From assembly GCA_013397455.1 (NCBI GenBank), contig VYZB01000759.1, forward strand, positions 1 to 64,000: DNA of 64,000 nucleotides. The letters are read 5' to 3'. The notes beneath the pieces were generated by a model. That model was not told the DNA's origin. It saw nothing but the letters and a program-made list of their open reading frames with translations, and made no database searches. Of this stretch, positions 12,347 through 24,300 are shown in pieces (the stretch's first letter is position 1; each line of letters starts with the position of its first letter). This DNA comes from Crotophaga sulcirostris (Eukaryota; Chordata; Aves; Cuculiformes; Crotophagidae). The position numbers were made by a program, and so were the translations under genes.

Positions 12347-12656
12347 CTATTTAATATCTCCGGTACTATTTAATATCTGTTTAATATCTTCATCAATGAC
12401 ATAGACAGCAGGATCTGTGCACCCTCAGCAAACCTGCAGATGACACCAAGGTGAGAGGTGCAGTTGGCACGGCTGAGGGATGGGATGCCATCCAGAGGGA
12501 CCTTGGCAGGCTTGAAAAGTGGACCCATGTGGATTTCATGAGGTTCAACAGCTCCTGGTTATCAATACAGGCTGGGGGACGAAGGCTCACTACAGGGGGG
12601 AAGGAATAGGTGACCCTTAAGGGCCCCTTCCAATCCAAACCGTTCTAGGATTCTAA
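12347..12656 (+). pseudogene. CR1 LINE fragment: RT catalytic region joined to 3' tail
   Basis: The copy starts inside the RT domain with the codons for [13 protein letters not shown]. After a frameshift it continues as [11 protein letters not shown], so the catalytic ADD of the FADD box is kept while the preceding F is P. It goes on through [12 protein letters not shown] and YQYRLGDEG. From there it jumps directly to the CR1 3' end (CCCTTAAGGGCCCC, CCAATCC, octamer-like GTTCTAGGATTCTAA), so the rest of ORF2 has been deleted. Several stops and shifts make it a pseudogene. Just upstream the leading TTTAATATCT block is present three times (12348-12390), a local duplication at the 5' junction. 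Confidence 0.93.
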
Positions 12657-13850
12657 GAAGACAGATGTTATCTTGCTCATTTGCTTCTGGACTCCAAAAT
12701 TTCGCTCCACTGAGCCAAGAGGAAGATGCTTGTTACCCATTTTTTTTTTAGGGCGATGAATTCTTTTCTTATGCTCTATTGCAGCAAAGCTAAGGGACAG
12801 TTTGAGGAAACACCTTTCCTTCTTATTCCTCCCTTCCAACCCATGGACTCTCAGTTTCTAGCAGGCAAAGGCACAAGGTCTCTTATACACGCTCTATCTG
12901 TGTTTTTCTATGTTGAGGTGGTTATACACTGCCTCTGAGCCCTGCAGTAATTCACTGCAGCCTTTGGGCTGTTGTTGTGTTATAAGCTATACCAGCAGTC
13001 ACTGACATCCTTGCAGGCAAACCACCTGCTCAGACTGGCAGGAACTCAGTGTGGCAGAGATGGGGAATAGCTAGTTTCTATCCCTTTAACATATGACCTT
13101 TGTCACTAGAGAGAATCCAGTGATAATACAGAAAGGATTTTAAAATCAACTGAAGTTTCCATAAACAGAATTTGTAGCCTGTGCCAGTGCAGAAGCTATT
13201 ATTCCTGTTAAAATTCTGCAGTAATATATTTACAGAGACTGTTTCATATCGATGTTAATTAATGGCTGGACCTTAAAGGAGCAATATACAAGTAGCAAAT
13301 GGACTTGCTTAACTTTTTTTTTCATGTTTCCTTTCATTGTCTGTTCTATGGCTAGCTTTTGAGCATGATTTCTAACACCAATTTTGTGACTAATGCAGCA
13401 AACGTGTTGTTCATTTTGCAGCTTATCAATAAATATTTTATTTTTTTTATAAACCTCTTTAGAAAAGAGGTTAGTTTATTTTTTCCTTTGAGACAGCCTG
13501 TTGAGAGGAAAAATTTTTCCTTTCCTTAGGTCTACTGTGAAATGTTGATTGTTCAAGGAGAATTATCTGCCAAGTAAATTTCAGCCACACATTTGCAAAT
13601 GAAGGTAGCCCCTGAATTGCAAATTAAGGCTATGTTCAAGAGCTCTTTGAAAGATTTTTATGTACTTGAAAGAATGGATTCTCTTCACTTAATTTTTGGC
13701 CCTTAGAGACCTGGTCTGTAGTCATCTTCTTTCTCTCTCCAGACAGTGGGAGAAACAGGTACCACGGAATGTGCGGCAGGGTTTATGCTGGCTGAGTTGG
13801 CCTCCTGAAGCACACGTCTCTGCTGAGCGTAGGAGGCTGCTGGTGCTCCA

Positions 13851-13868
13851 AGAGCTCTGCAGAGCTCT
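13851..13868. repeat. 18-bp perfect palindrome
   Basis: The sequence AGAGCTCTGCAGAGCTCT equals its own reverse complement. It is also an internal repeat of AGAGCTCT about a CTGCAG centre. Its function is unknown. Confidence 0.9.
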
Positions 13869-14413
13869 GACACCTCAGCTGTCTCTGCTTGCAGAGAAGT
13901 AAAAATGTGGCATGCGGGAGGGAGAAGAAAAGGCTGCTTTTATTTTATTTTTTCATTGGTTACCTGAGCTGGCTAAAATCTTAGGAAGGTGATAATCCTG
14001 CTGCATAACTTCCTTGGCTGGTTTCAGGCAGTCCAATAAATACGAGCCATCTCAGGACTTCTCTAGAGACTTAAAAACAAAGATCAGTGTTCTCTATCCT
14101 CCTATTTGTTGGTATCGAACTCCAGAATTACTTCCACTGTAATTCACAGGAATGTTTGCAGAATAAGTGGTTACCGACTAGGAAAAGCAGGAGCCCAAAC
14201 AGAGCTTCTAGATGAAAACCCATCAGTGATATGGTAAAACCACAGACTCCTCAATCTCAGGTATTTCTCCCTACCTTGAGAGAAGAAAAAGCCTGAGTGG
14301 TTCTGATGTTGAATGAGTGACCTTTTGTGTTGGGACAGAGATCAAGAGAACAAAAATCAAAGGGGATCACAGCCAGAGGTGGCCACAATATGTCCTCATT
14401 TTCCACGGGAACA

Positions 14414-14436
14414 TTAAAACAAACAAATAAATAAAT
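14414..14436. repeat. (AAAC)/(AAAT) simple repeat
   Basis: Two AAAC units run into three AAAT units. It is a short A-rich microsatellite with no LINE or SINE recognised beside it. Confidence 0.7.
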
Positions 14437-15589
14437 GTCAACCGGTTCTCCTATGACTGTTTCAGGAAGTTAAAAGAAGCTTTATCAATTTTCCTAAAGT
14501 CCTAGGTAGATGGTAAAGAGGGTTAGTATAAGGCCACCACAGAAGCATTACTCACTGAACAACCATACTATCTCATAGTTACTGCTTTGATTTTGTTCAA
14601 CTAGTGCTTCATAGAGTTGTAGGATATGCATTAGTGAATAAGAACAGTGGGCCAGTGTAGAATCTGCAGCACAGGAGGCAGAAGAGGAGATTAGGTCAAG
14701 TAACATCTGCATAGCTTTGAAATGCACACTATGGCTTTGTAAGACTGAGCCAAAAAAATAAAAAGAGGACTCAAAATACAAATATACTAGGGGAAAAGAA
14801 AAAAAACATCCCCATAGCATAATACTAACCCAAAAAGACTGTCACTGAGCAGCATATGTAATAGGATTTAAACCATGACAGAATTCCAGAGGACACTTTC
14901 AGCAGCACAGGTCTTGCTAAACATGTGCTGGAGCAGACTGGCTTAGCACTGAGGAAAACACAACCTCTCACTCAGTCTGTGACAAGGTTTCCTGGAGGAA
15001 GTGAGTCCCTCTTTCTTTCATTTAAGTGGCTGATTATGCCTCACTGGTTAGCTGGACTGAGTTTTTTGGTACGCTAACACCTTTGCACAAAAAAGGAATG
15101 AACAGGTAGTCAAACCATCTTGAGGATGTACATCACCAAGCAAGAATGGACTGGAATGGCTGGTTTTCTTGATATCTTTAATATTGTTAACCTAAGTGAT
15201 AGAAACCTGGTATTATACTGATTTTTTAGAGGGAAACTTAAGCCAACAAAGTCTATGGGCTATATTCAAAAAGAGATGTAGACATTATTGCAGGGGAGTC
15301 TGCAGACTTGACAGCTACGAGCTCTGGGAGCAGACTTCATACTGCTGAGGTAGTTACAGAAACTAAAAGAGCCAACAGGCATTGCAGGACTGAGGGCTGT
15401 GGCCAGGCACCCAGCTGTCTGACAGGCTTGGGCACAGACAGGCAGCCTGGCAGCAGGTGCTTCGTGAAAGTGGGATTCACAGCTTGAACTTCCAAAGGTA
15501 TCTGTAAGGTGGTGACAGCCACCTAGGGATTGTGCAGCCTGCTATTGAAAGCGCTTACCGGAATGCAAGACCTTTATTTTAGGCCTGTC

Positions 15590-15682
15590 TGAGATAGGGA
15601 TCTTGCAGGATTTAAACAGAAAATGCTTATTTCAGAGAGGAGTGCGCTAACCACCAGGATAAGGATGGGCTGTTCTCTCTCC
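15590..15682 (-). repeat. Possible tRNA-headed SINE remnant
   Basis: The stretch GTGCGCTAACCACCAGGAT followed by a pyrimidine-rich GGCTGTTCTCTC resembles the reverse complement of the tRNA-derived head (TCCTAGTGGTTAGAGCAC type) of old amniote SINEs. The rest of the element is too decayed to place, so the limits are rough. Confidence 0.35.
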
Positions 15683-17119
15683 ATCTGTTTAAAGTAGGTC
15701 ACTGGCAACCCAAATGCAAGCTAATGTAAGCAACGGGAATGGGCTTCCGTCTTCCAGTGAGATAGGCGGAACAAGTGAAGGAGAGAAAAGAGAAAGGAGA
15801 GATCCAAATATTGAGGGCTAGCCTATGTATTTTGTGTTCTGAAGAGTATATGCATCCAGCAATGCCTTTGAAGATAGGCATCAAGAGATTGGTAAGTTCC
15901 TCCAGTCAAACACACAAACTCTGTTCTATTAGCAAGTAATTCAACTTCTCAACACAAAAATAGTTGCTAGTAATTAGATACCTATTTTAACTGTAATAAT
16001 AAGATAATGAATAATAAGCTATTAAGCAGTTCTCTTTGACACCCACAAAGTACAGTAGACTAACACAATTTGGGAAAAAAAAACTACATAAAAAATTCCA
16101 TTGTAAGAATTATCCTTTAATTTCCCCCCTCCCCCATATGTAATTGAAATGAGTTTTCACTACTTAAAAAAAAGAAAACATGAAAGTCCTAAAGAAACTA
16201 AAAACCTTCAGTAATATCTCCATATGTAATATTTTTAGTGAGTTGCCTAGGAAATTGTTTATCCACATGTAGGAGAGATATCATTTTTGGTTTGAGACAC
16301 AGAACATTTATCAAAGCTTTTTAAATATTTTTCTGCAAGAAGGCAAGAACAAAATCTTTAATCTTATTAATCAAGATGCAAGTCAATGCATATCAAAAGG
16401 CAGCTGAAGTGTGCACTAAACTATATCTACTTTATATAAGCAAATTGAAATGCTGAAATCTCACAGCATTAAGAAATATTCACTGAATCCTCTGGGAAAC
16501 TGATTTTCGATATATTATATTGGAAATAACAGGAAATGACAATCCTTGCTGGAGAGTCATTCACTTTTCATTTAGGATTAGAATTTGCCAGGTACTTAAA
16601 CATGGTACAGAAATAGCAAGGCTGGGATGAATACACTGTCCTTTTATAACTTACATAAGACAGGGAGACACTGCACATCCTGCATCTGAGACCACAGTAT
16701 TACATCATCTCAGCCTCATGGTTTTTGGTGCCCTGAATGATGCAGGGAAAAGACATGGACCTATGACCAAGTCAGTCCCATGCCAGCCTGTACTGATTCT
16801 AAAGCTCTAGGACAAGTCGTGTTTCAGAAATATATAGGGCATGTCAGGGAAAAAAAAAAAAGGCATTCTGACTGTGTTTTGTGCATAAGCTCTTCAGCAG
16901 AGCTGTTCAGCTGTTCAAGACAGCTTAGGAACATAAGCAGTTACCAGTGCTCCTTCTATCCTGTTCCCAAGAGTGGCTGTCGAAGATGCTTCAACATCTG
17001 GGAATGGGAAGAGAGTGTGAGCATCCCCACGCTCTGCAGGCGTCTTTGCTGTCTCCCAGAGTTAGATTAGGGATGTTACAGGATCCGTCCCTGCGTGTAT
17101 ACCTTTAACAACCTGACTA

Positions 17120-17890
17120 TGCATCTGTCGTCCATGGATTTGTCTAACAGCTTTTTGAACATCCTTAAATTATCAGCCTCCATAACCCATCTTAACAGAG
17201 ATTCTCATTACTTTCATTGCAAAAAGGACTCTAGTCTATTTTAAACTTATTGCCAATCAGTTTCAGTGCTCCCTGTTTGTAATATTACTGGACCTAGTGA
17301 ATGCCAGTTCCACACTCACCTAATTTACAACCTTCTAAATTTGAAGTTTCCCTGCTTTGACTGGGAGGTCGGACTAGATTTCTTCCTGAAGTCAGACAGT
17401 AACCTCCTGACATCTTCTATGTAGTTGATCTTCCAGCTTAAATTATTCTGCTCTTCATGTTTTTTGTAGATCCTGACCATATCACTCTCCAGTCCTCCCC
17501 TTGCTGAACTGATGTTTCAGCATTTCTTGTCTCTCCCTATAAAGCAACTGCTCAATCATTTTAGATACCCTTCTCTGGAGAGTTTAACTCCACTCTGTCT
17601 TTCTTGAGATGTGGAAAACAGAAATACACATCATAATCAAGAAATGGGCATTCCAAAGTTTTATACAGTATGTGTTTTCATCTCAATATCCTTCCTTATG
17701 TTGCTCACTCTTCTGCTGTCTTACTACAGCTGTTGCTGTATAGAGATTCAATGATTTCTGAGACCTGTCACTGATGACTCTAAGATCTTTTTTCCCAAGT
17801 TGTACATGTTACACTCCCTAGAGCTGTGTGATGTAGCTTTCTGTGGTTCATGCCTGTGTGACACAGTCCAATTTTTACATCTTGGCTGTG
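17120..17890 (-). pseudogene. Very old CR1 LINE (ORF2 C-terminal region), split by a nested insertion
   Basis: The plus-strand text follows, in order, the reverse complement of ancient reptile-type CR1: CCATGGATTTGTCTAA, a TTGAACATCC block, CCTCCATAACCC, GATCCTGACCATATCACTCT, ACCCTTCTCTGGA, GAGATGTGGAAAACAG, and finally ACTCTAAGATCTTTTTTCCC. These correspond to the ORF2 C-terminal and thumb region read on the minus strand. Stops and shifts are everywhere and no protein can be read. The order is interrupted at about 17355-17410 by a CR1 3' tail of the opposite strand. The divergence suggests this is much older than the copies at 8.1 or 59.5 kb. The boundaries, especially the right one, are approximate. 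Confidence 0.75.
17355..17410 (+). repeat. CR1 3' end nested in older CR1
   Basis: The block CTGGGAGGTCGGACTAGAT, then TCCTGAAGTC and AACC matches the 3' untranslated end of a plus-strand CR1. It lies between two parts of a minus-strand CR1, which are otherwise continuous. The terminal octamers are not recognisable. Confidence 0.55.
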
Positions 17891-18592
17891 ACTACTGTCC
17901 TTGATAAACTTCAGATTTCCAGCTTGACATTTGTAATACAGCACAGAGACAGGAATATGGTGTAACCGTGGTGATGTCGTGTTTTCTGCAGCAAAAAGAG
18001 GTAAAGAAGAAGAATGGGTAAAGACAACACCAGCTTCAGGGCTTCAAAATGATTGAGCGATATGAAGCGACAGGTCTGCTGTGTTGCAGTAATTGTAATG
18101 TTGTTGGATTGTAACACACATCTATTTATCTGATCAAATATTATGCAGTCTCTGTGATGTGTTTATTATGGCGACTGTACTTCTCCATACACAGGGTTGC
18201 TCTGATTTTTTGATCCAAGAGCAGGATGCAATGTCTTTGCTATCCATGTAGAGTGCGGTAACATCCTCCAAATTACTGCTCTTATTCTTTGAACACACAA
18301 TAGATTTTTAAAGGCTGTGTAAGTATCTTTACTAATTAGTCCATGAATCAAATTTAATTAAAAATGTCTTCATAAAAGAATTGCCCATGTACAGGATGCC
18401 TTTAATCTTCAATGATCTTGATAATTGGTGAACATGGGTTCTTCAAACATTTATGTTTAGGTAATTAGTTTCCATTAAGATGCTTATGACTGTCAGATAC
18501 AATTTTTGTTGCTATTGAATAACAGATGAAACCAAGTCAGCAATTCGCATTTTCCAGGATATGACCTGACATGTAGGTGTGACCTCTTACAT

Positions 18593-18776
18593 CAGGGGTG
18601 TCCATGTCTAACTCCTGCAGCATAATGCACGTCACACCCTGCACACATGCCCAGAGCTGGCAGGAGCACAGGGACAAGGAGCTCGGTGCTGCTGCTGGGT
18701 AGAAACAAGGTCCAGACCAGATAAAGCAAGGTGGAGGGCCAGATTTGGTCCATGGACCTTGTATTTGCCAGCAGTG
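18593..18776. mobile_element. Probable hAT-type MITE (non-autonomous DNA transposon)
   Basis: The left end starts CAGGGGTGTCCA, typical of hAT/Charlie-type terminal repeats. Reading inward from the right end gives CACTGCTGGCAAA, an imperfect match to the same consensus. The flanks are TCTTACAT at 18585-18592 and TCTCACAT at 18777-18784, an 8-bp target duplication with one mismatch, which is the length hAT transposases make. Near the right end, GGAGGGCCAGAT and the palindrome GGTCCATGGACC resemble the subterminal part of old amniote hAT repeats. At 184 bp it encodes nothing and would have been moved by a transposase supplied elsewhere. The decay of the right terminal repeat suggests an old insertion. 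Confidence 0.65.
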
Positions 18777-19009
18777 TCTCACATCATTCTGATATCAAAT
18801 ATAACACAAATGTTCATTATCCATTCTCACCACCTTATTTGCTTTCTACAACTCTTTTTGAAATGAATCCTCAAAGAATGTTACTTCTGAAGTCAGGAGT
18901 TCATATCAATATCAGTAGAATCAACAATTCTTTGAAGTTGTATCATTTTTTTAGCAACAGTTTTTTCCTTCCTGAACTAAAACACCTTTAGACTATTTTT
19001 GTCTTTCAG

Positions 19010-19035
19010 AGAATTAAAAGAGCAAGGAAAGACTG
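19010..19035 (+). other. Candidate 26-nt microexon
   Basis: The pyrimidine-rich acceptor GACTATTTTTGTCTTTCAG is followed 26 bases later by a consensus donor, CTG then GTGAGT. The enclosed purine-rich segment resembles an exonic enhancer. Without a gene around it, the pairing may be chance. Confidence 0.15.
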
Positions 19036-20731
19036 GTGAGTTTGGAAGAGCAATCTGATATCATTAAGCAAGTGGGTGGTATGGTATCCTCAGCTTCTTC
19101 ATGGAGAGATATGCTGGTGAAGTATTGGACCTCACATGCTTTTGCCTGCGGAATCAGAAGGATGCTGCTTGGTGAGTGCTGATGGAGGTTACAGGAACAG
19201 ATGGCTTTTCTAAGCATGAGTTTCACCTGCTGCCAGTGACTGTTTACTGCTCAGGGTGGTCCTTGTACAACATATGCCATTGTCTTCTAAAAATAGCACC
19301 CTTCAAGGAACATAGTGAACACATCCTATAGCACAATACATCACACTACCAAGTTGTAGAAATAATTTCTTACAACTATCTGTAGAGAGATTACAGACTG
19401 AGACCATAGCTCTAGTATTTTCATTTCTAAGGAGTTACTGTTATCCACAGTTGTGCTAATTTCACTGTTATTCTTTCTCTGACCCAATTCTGATATCCTG
19501 GCTCTGCAATCTTTCCTGCTGAATTCAGTGGAATTGCTTTGAGAACCTCAGCTAGAAATCCATGGGGCCTTGGATCAAGCTGAAAATAAAACAGTGCTCA
19601 GGACGACGATGTAGTAAATGAAAACATACCAAAACAGGTGAATAAGAAGATCAATGGCAAGTTTTGATTAGCATGAGTCTAGTAATTTATTAAATTAAAA
19701 GTAGTATCCCCATTGAAATTTTCCAGTAGTTTATAACTGAAATTTTACTGCATGGCTAAGAGGGAAAAAGATTGTTCTAACTGGCCATGCACTTTCTCCA
19801 GACCATTTGGTCAAATTATGGACTTTGTATGTCAATAACTGATTACTCTCTGAGAATAGGATGCATTAGTAGATGTTGGAGGACCCAGGTACTTTTAGAA
19901 AAATACGTAGTTTAAGAACAAAATTTTATGTAGAACTGCTTCTTCATCCACTTGCATTTCTCCCTTCTGCCTTTATATTAATCAAGGATTGATTCTTGTT
20001 CCATCCCATTTTAATTATGAAAAAAGCTACTAACTTTATTTTAAACATTATAGGAATGTTTAAATATCTTATCTAGAAATGTGTAGATGCTCAGCCTAGG
20101 CAGTGTAATCATAATGAACACTGTTCCCTTAAAGACATGTGATTACGATGTAAGAAGTTACATTTATCAGCCTGCAAGAACTGAGCAATTTTCATTCTAG
20201 TGTAAGAAAACCAAAAGGAATTGAACGAACAGGATACAGTAGTAATAAAACCATGAAATCCATAAAAACATAAATCAATGCAGAGGTGGCATTAATAGTA
20301 GTGTCAGATTAGAAAGATGGTATTTTTAATTCACACATCAAAAAACAATGATATGGTCAAGAAATGTTTGGTCTTCATACACAATTCTTTACCATTGTCA
20401 CATTCAGAATGCTGTACTTCTCTCCTGAAAGATTTTTCAGGCTGCAATTAATCACCTATGGAACTAATTCTTTAACCAGAAATGACTTAACTTGCATATT
20501 ATGGATTTCAGACTTTGAAAAGATAAAAACTCTACAGCATCAGACTTAGACAAAGAGATATATTGCCTGGTATAGCCCATGCTGACCATGTCCTAACACA
20601 TGCTGATTCTTCTACTCTATTCTTAACACAATTTCTACAATTTAGAATGTAATAGGGGCTTTGTCACTGATGTCGATAGAATGTTGTCTCAGGTTCTGAA
20701 TTTAAATCCTAAAGGCAAAATATGAAGTGTC

Positions 20732-20760
20732 ATTTTGTTTTTTGTTTGGTTTTATTTTTG
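20732..20760. repeat. T/G-rich low-complexity tract
   Basis: TTTTG/TTTG units run for about 29 bases, with no adjacent element recognised. Confidence 0.6.
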
Positions 20761-23700
20761 TCTAAGTCTGGTCAAAAACATTCACACTTGCAGCTGCTGT
20801 ACTAAATGACATATGTCCTCACAGCAGATAATCTCACAGGTCGACTCAAGAGATATTTATATCACAGTAATGATGCGGAATGTTACAAGTGTTTTGCTCA
20901 GAAATCAGAAGTGGTAAAACAGGATACCAGTGTTCTGGAAGTCCGTCTCTCATAGGGCCAGTTCCTCAAAATCTCCAATGCCATTCTGATCATTAAGTGT
21001 ATTATTTTTATCTTTATTAAGTTGTTCATTGCCATTTCTCATATGAGAACTATATGCCATATAAAGAGAGAGTTTGCAGGACTGGATGCTTCATTACTTC
21101 AGCCCAGTTGTGGGTTTGTGAATTTGCCTTTTAATAAGTTAGTTTGAAGGCAGAGAATGATTTTGCCTGCAAGCAATACTTCTCAAAAAATTTAAGAAGC
21201 ATTATTCAAAAAGCTTTAAACATTGGTTTAAACATAATTAGATATACTGTGCTGTGAGTTTGTGCTATGCTATTGGAATCTTGGACAGCTCCTTGTCCAA
21301 CTGCATCCCTCTCAGATGAACTCCCTCTGGCTAACACAGTGAGCTGTTTTCCCAGGGTGTAAGGAGGGAAAAAGTAAGGATGTTTCAGGAATTGGGAGTC
21401 AAAACTCAACCCAGCACAGACATGAATGGAAATATTTCAGAGTTTAGGCACAGCCATTTTGGAGCTATTTGCATCCTGGCACACAATTCTTTGAATTGTC
21501 ATATGCTGTGTATTTAGCCTAATTCTGGAAGATAATTATTTAAGAACAGGGCAGTGAAGAGTTCCAATAATCATTATTTCCCAGGAGGGAATCAAAATGA
21601 GTGGAAGAGCATTCTTGCTAAATGATGTTACTCTCACCTAGTGTGTGATCAGAGCTTGAGATCCTGCTCGTTTCCTTTCAGACTCCAAGAGGCTTTTCTC
21701 TGCTCTGCCCAACTGCATCATGGAGGCAACTTAAAAGTTACTGTCTAGCGTTTTTTTTTCACGGTCAGTATGGAGTTAAGCTGGACCATATCAAGCAATA
21801 GGACATTCAGCTGGGCCCTGTGCATAAGACTGCTAATTTTCTTGGTGCATTATGTATTGCTAAATGATCCACAGACCCTCAGCACTCATATTCTTCATAG
21901 CACTTTTAAGGAATAGCATAATGCCTTTATGTCAGTAATGCTATTTATGGAAAATTGTTGATGAATGGGTAGAGTTAATGAACTTTCTCTTCTGAAAAGA
22001 AATTCAGCTGGAGTTGACCTGGACAAGCTAGCTTAGCCTGGAATTTAATTAACCTGACTTGGTTATTCTTTGAAAGAACAAGCAGCTCCTATTGAGCCAT
22101 TCAGGTCTCTCAGGCAAATATGTAATAAAGCGTTTTTTGAATTTAGTTCAATATTTAGCACACAAGTCAGAATGAAGGAAACAAATTAGTAAAAAAGTTG
22201 CATCCTTTTAAAGTATTCTTCTTTTATTACAGAAAGAAGGCCCTAATTAAAATTCATATTATCTACTTAGAGTTCATGAAAGTGCATAATCTAGATATGC
22301 TAATAGCTAGGCTATTTTAAATTACAATGTATTTAAAATGTTTATTACGTAATTTGTGTTTTTTAACGTGCACTGTTTACCCCAAAGATTTAAGCAGCTC
22401 TAAAATATTTAAGGTAATTACAGTACAACACAAGTCTTCTATGAGAAACTCTTGTGTGTCACCTCATCACCACCTGTAATGAGCACTGCATGGATAACGT
22501 GAGAGTAAAACAGTTCCTTGGCCTTGTATATGGAGAATAAAATGCATACTACTGCTAATGATGAATATGTGTCCGTGTTTTGCTTAGTCTGTATAGGTTC
22601 TTATATTGTGTTGCAGTCCTACAGTATCTAAGCACTTCCTTGTACTGTTTTAAAGGACTTGACTAACACCTAATATTCTCTCTAACACTCTCCTCCAGGG
22701 AGCCATGGCCAACAGCAGCTGGTGAAAGCAAAAACTTCAGACATTAAAAGTAACAATTTTGAGCTTTCATACATGGTATAAGTGTTAACATTTTAGGGAG
22801 AAAATGTTAAGGACCAATGCTGAGCACAGGAATGGTGTAAATAAATGTCCTCCAGTAGCCTGCAGCTTATGAGCTGTAGTGGGCAGCAAGGCAGGGAAAT
22901 GAAGATGCCAGAGAAAATAGAAAAGGGGGAAAGAGAAGGACTGACATGCAGCTTAAAACAGTCTGCCTAATTAGCTTTAGATTTACAGGAAAATGAGTAC
23001 TACCAAAGCTGTGCAGTATGAACATACCTGGGAAAAATAGTTGTTTAATAGAAAAAACAGAAATAGAGTCTTCAAAATGCTGCAGAGAACTGGATGGAAA
23101 AGATTCCTATTTACTCTGCGGGAAATTACATGCATTTCCTTATGTGATACCGATCACAGTTATTACTCCTACATTTATTTTTCTCTTTTCTACAAAATCT
23201 GTGCAATTAGCAGCATCCGGATGATTCCAGAAAGGAATCTTCCATCCTAGTATGAAAAGAGATCCATTGGTACAAAACCTCCAACACGGGGGTTCAATGC
23301 TTCTGCAGTAGCCCTCATTCTCAGTCACATGCCAGCAATCCTGAACCACCCGTAGATTTTTGTATGTGTCTGCTTTTCTGCAGATCCCTGTGGATTTCAC
23401 CAGCAGCTGCAGCTGCAGCTGGAGGTTTCTGCATTTCCCCAGCTGCACACCGAGTAGATAACCACTGTCACTGTACTGGCAGTAAGTTTTTGAGAAAAAT
23501 GTACAGATTAGAGCAGTCATTGTTACCCACTCTTGATTAATTTTCCTTTGCTATAAAGTAGTGACACTTCTGTTCCTATTATTGCCCTTATTTTTTCACA
23601 TTACATATCAATGCTTTGTCTTTGAAGCAAAGACGAATATTTATATGGATGGCTAATTTACCAGTACTGGGAGCTGTGATACAAACCAGAACATTCAGCA

Positions 23701-24300
23701 CAGGATATAAAGTATATTAAATACCCCCTGAAGATAATTTTAATGGGGAATTTTGAAATAATTAAAATTTCTAAAAGATCAATGTTCTCTAAAACAAAAT
23801 TTTGCATTCATGACGAGTATCCACAGATATAATTACTATGATTTTTATTCCTCATAACAACTCTTGATCTGCTGTAGTGAAAAACAAAAAGGGAAGCAAT
23901 TATCATTCCCCCTGTGAAATTTCATAAGAAAATTGCCTTTATCATTTATCATCAACATTCTATAGTAAAAAACGTAGCCACAGTTGGGAGGAACTATTGA
24001 AATAGGTTCAACTAAGTGGAGATTCATGATTAAACAAGTATTATAAAAAGATCAACTAGAACATAAAGCATTTATGACATTATAGGGGCATAAAAATGTG
24101 TTTTCCATGCTGTGGCAAAGCTTAGACTGTTAAGTAGTGGCATATTACCATTCATGAAGACACGCCAATCTGATGTTATTAAATGTAATTACCTTTGCGT
24201 TACTATTTGCTGTTTAAAATGAAAGGAGAAATTATTGTTCTTTGCTTATTCTACCTGACACCTCAGATCTGAAGATATATGTGGATTTTTCTTACATCAG

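Larger units (their letters stand above)
12657..17119. other. Non-coding, no gene recognised
   Basis: No gene was recognised. A slightly GC-richer patch at about 13700-13905 carries a 68-codon open frame with no known domain and an 18-bp palindrome. An old SINE-like trace lies near 15.6 kb. Homopolymers include A12 at 16850-16861. Confidence 0.55.

Noticed and set aside
13452..13472. Hairpin AACCTCTT ... AAGAGGTT followed by T-rich sequence (terminator-like)
   Set aside because: It looks like a bacterial intrinsic terminator, but the context is vertebrate DNA, where such a structure has no terminator role.
23140..23520. 126-codon minus-strand frame with several cysteines
   Set aside because: No signal peptide that continues into an ordered domain and no recognisable cysteine spacing. 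The glutamine/leucine run comes from a GCAGCT simple repeat.
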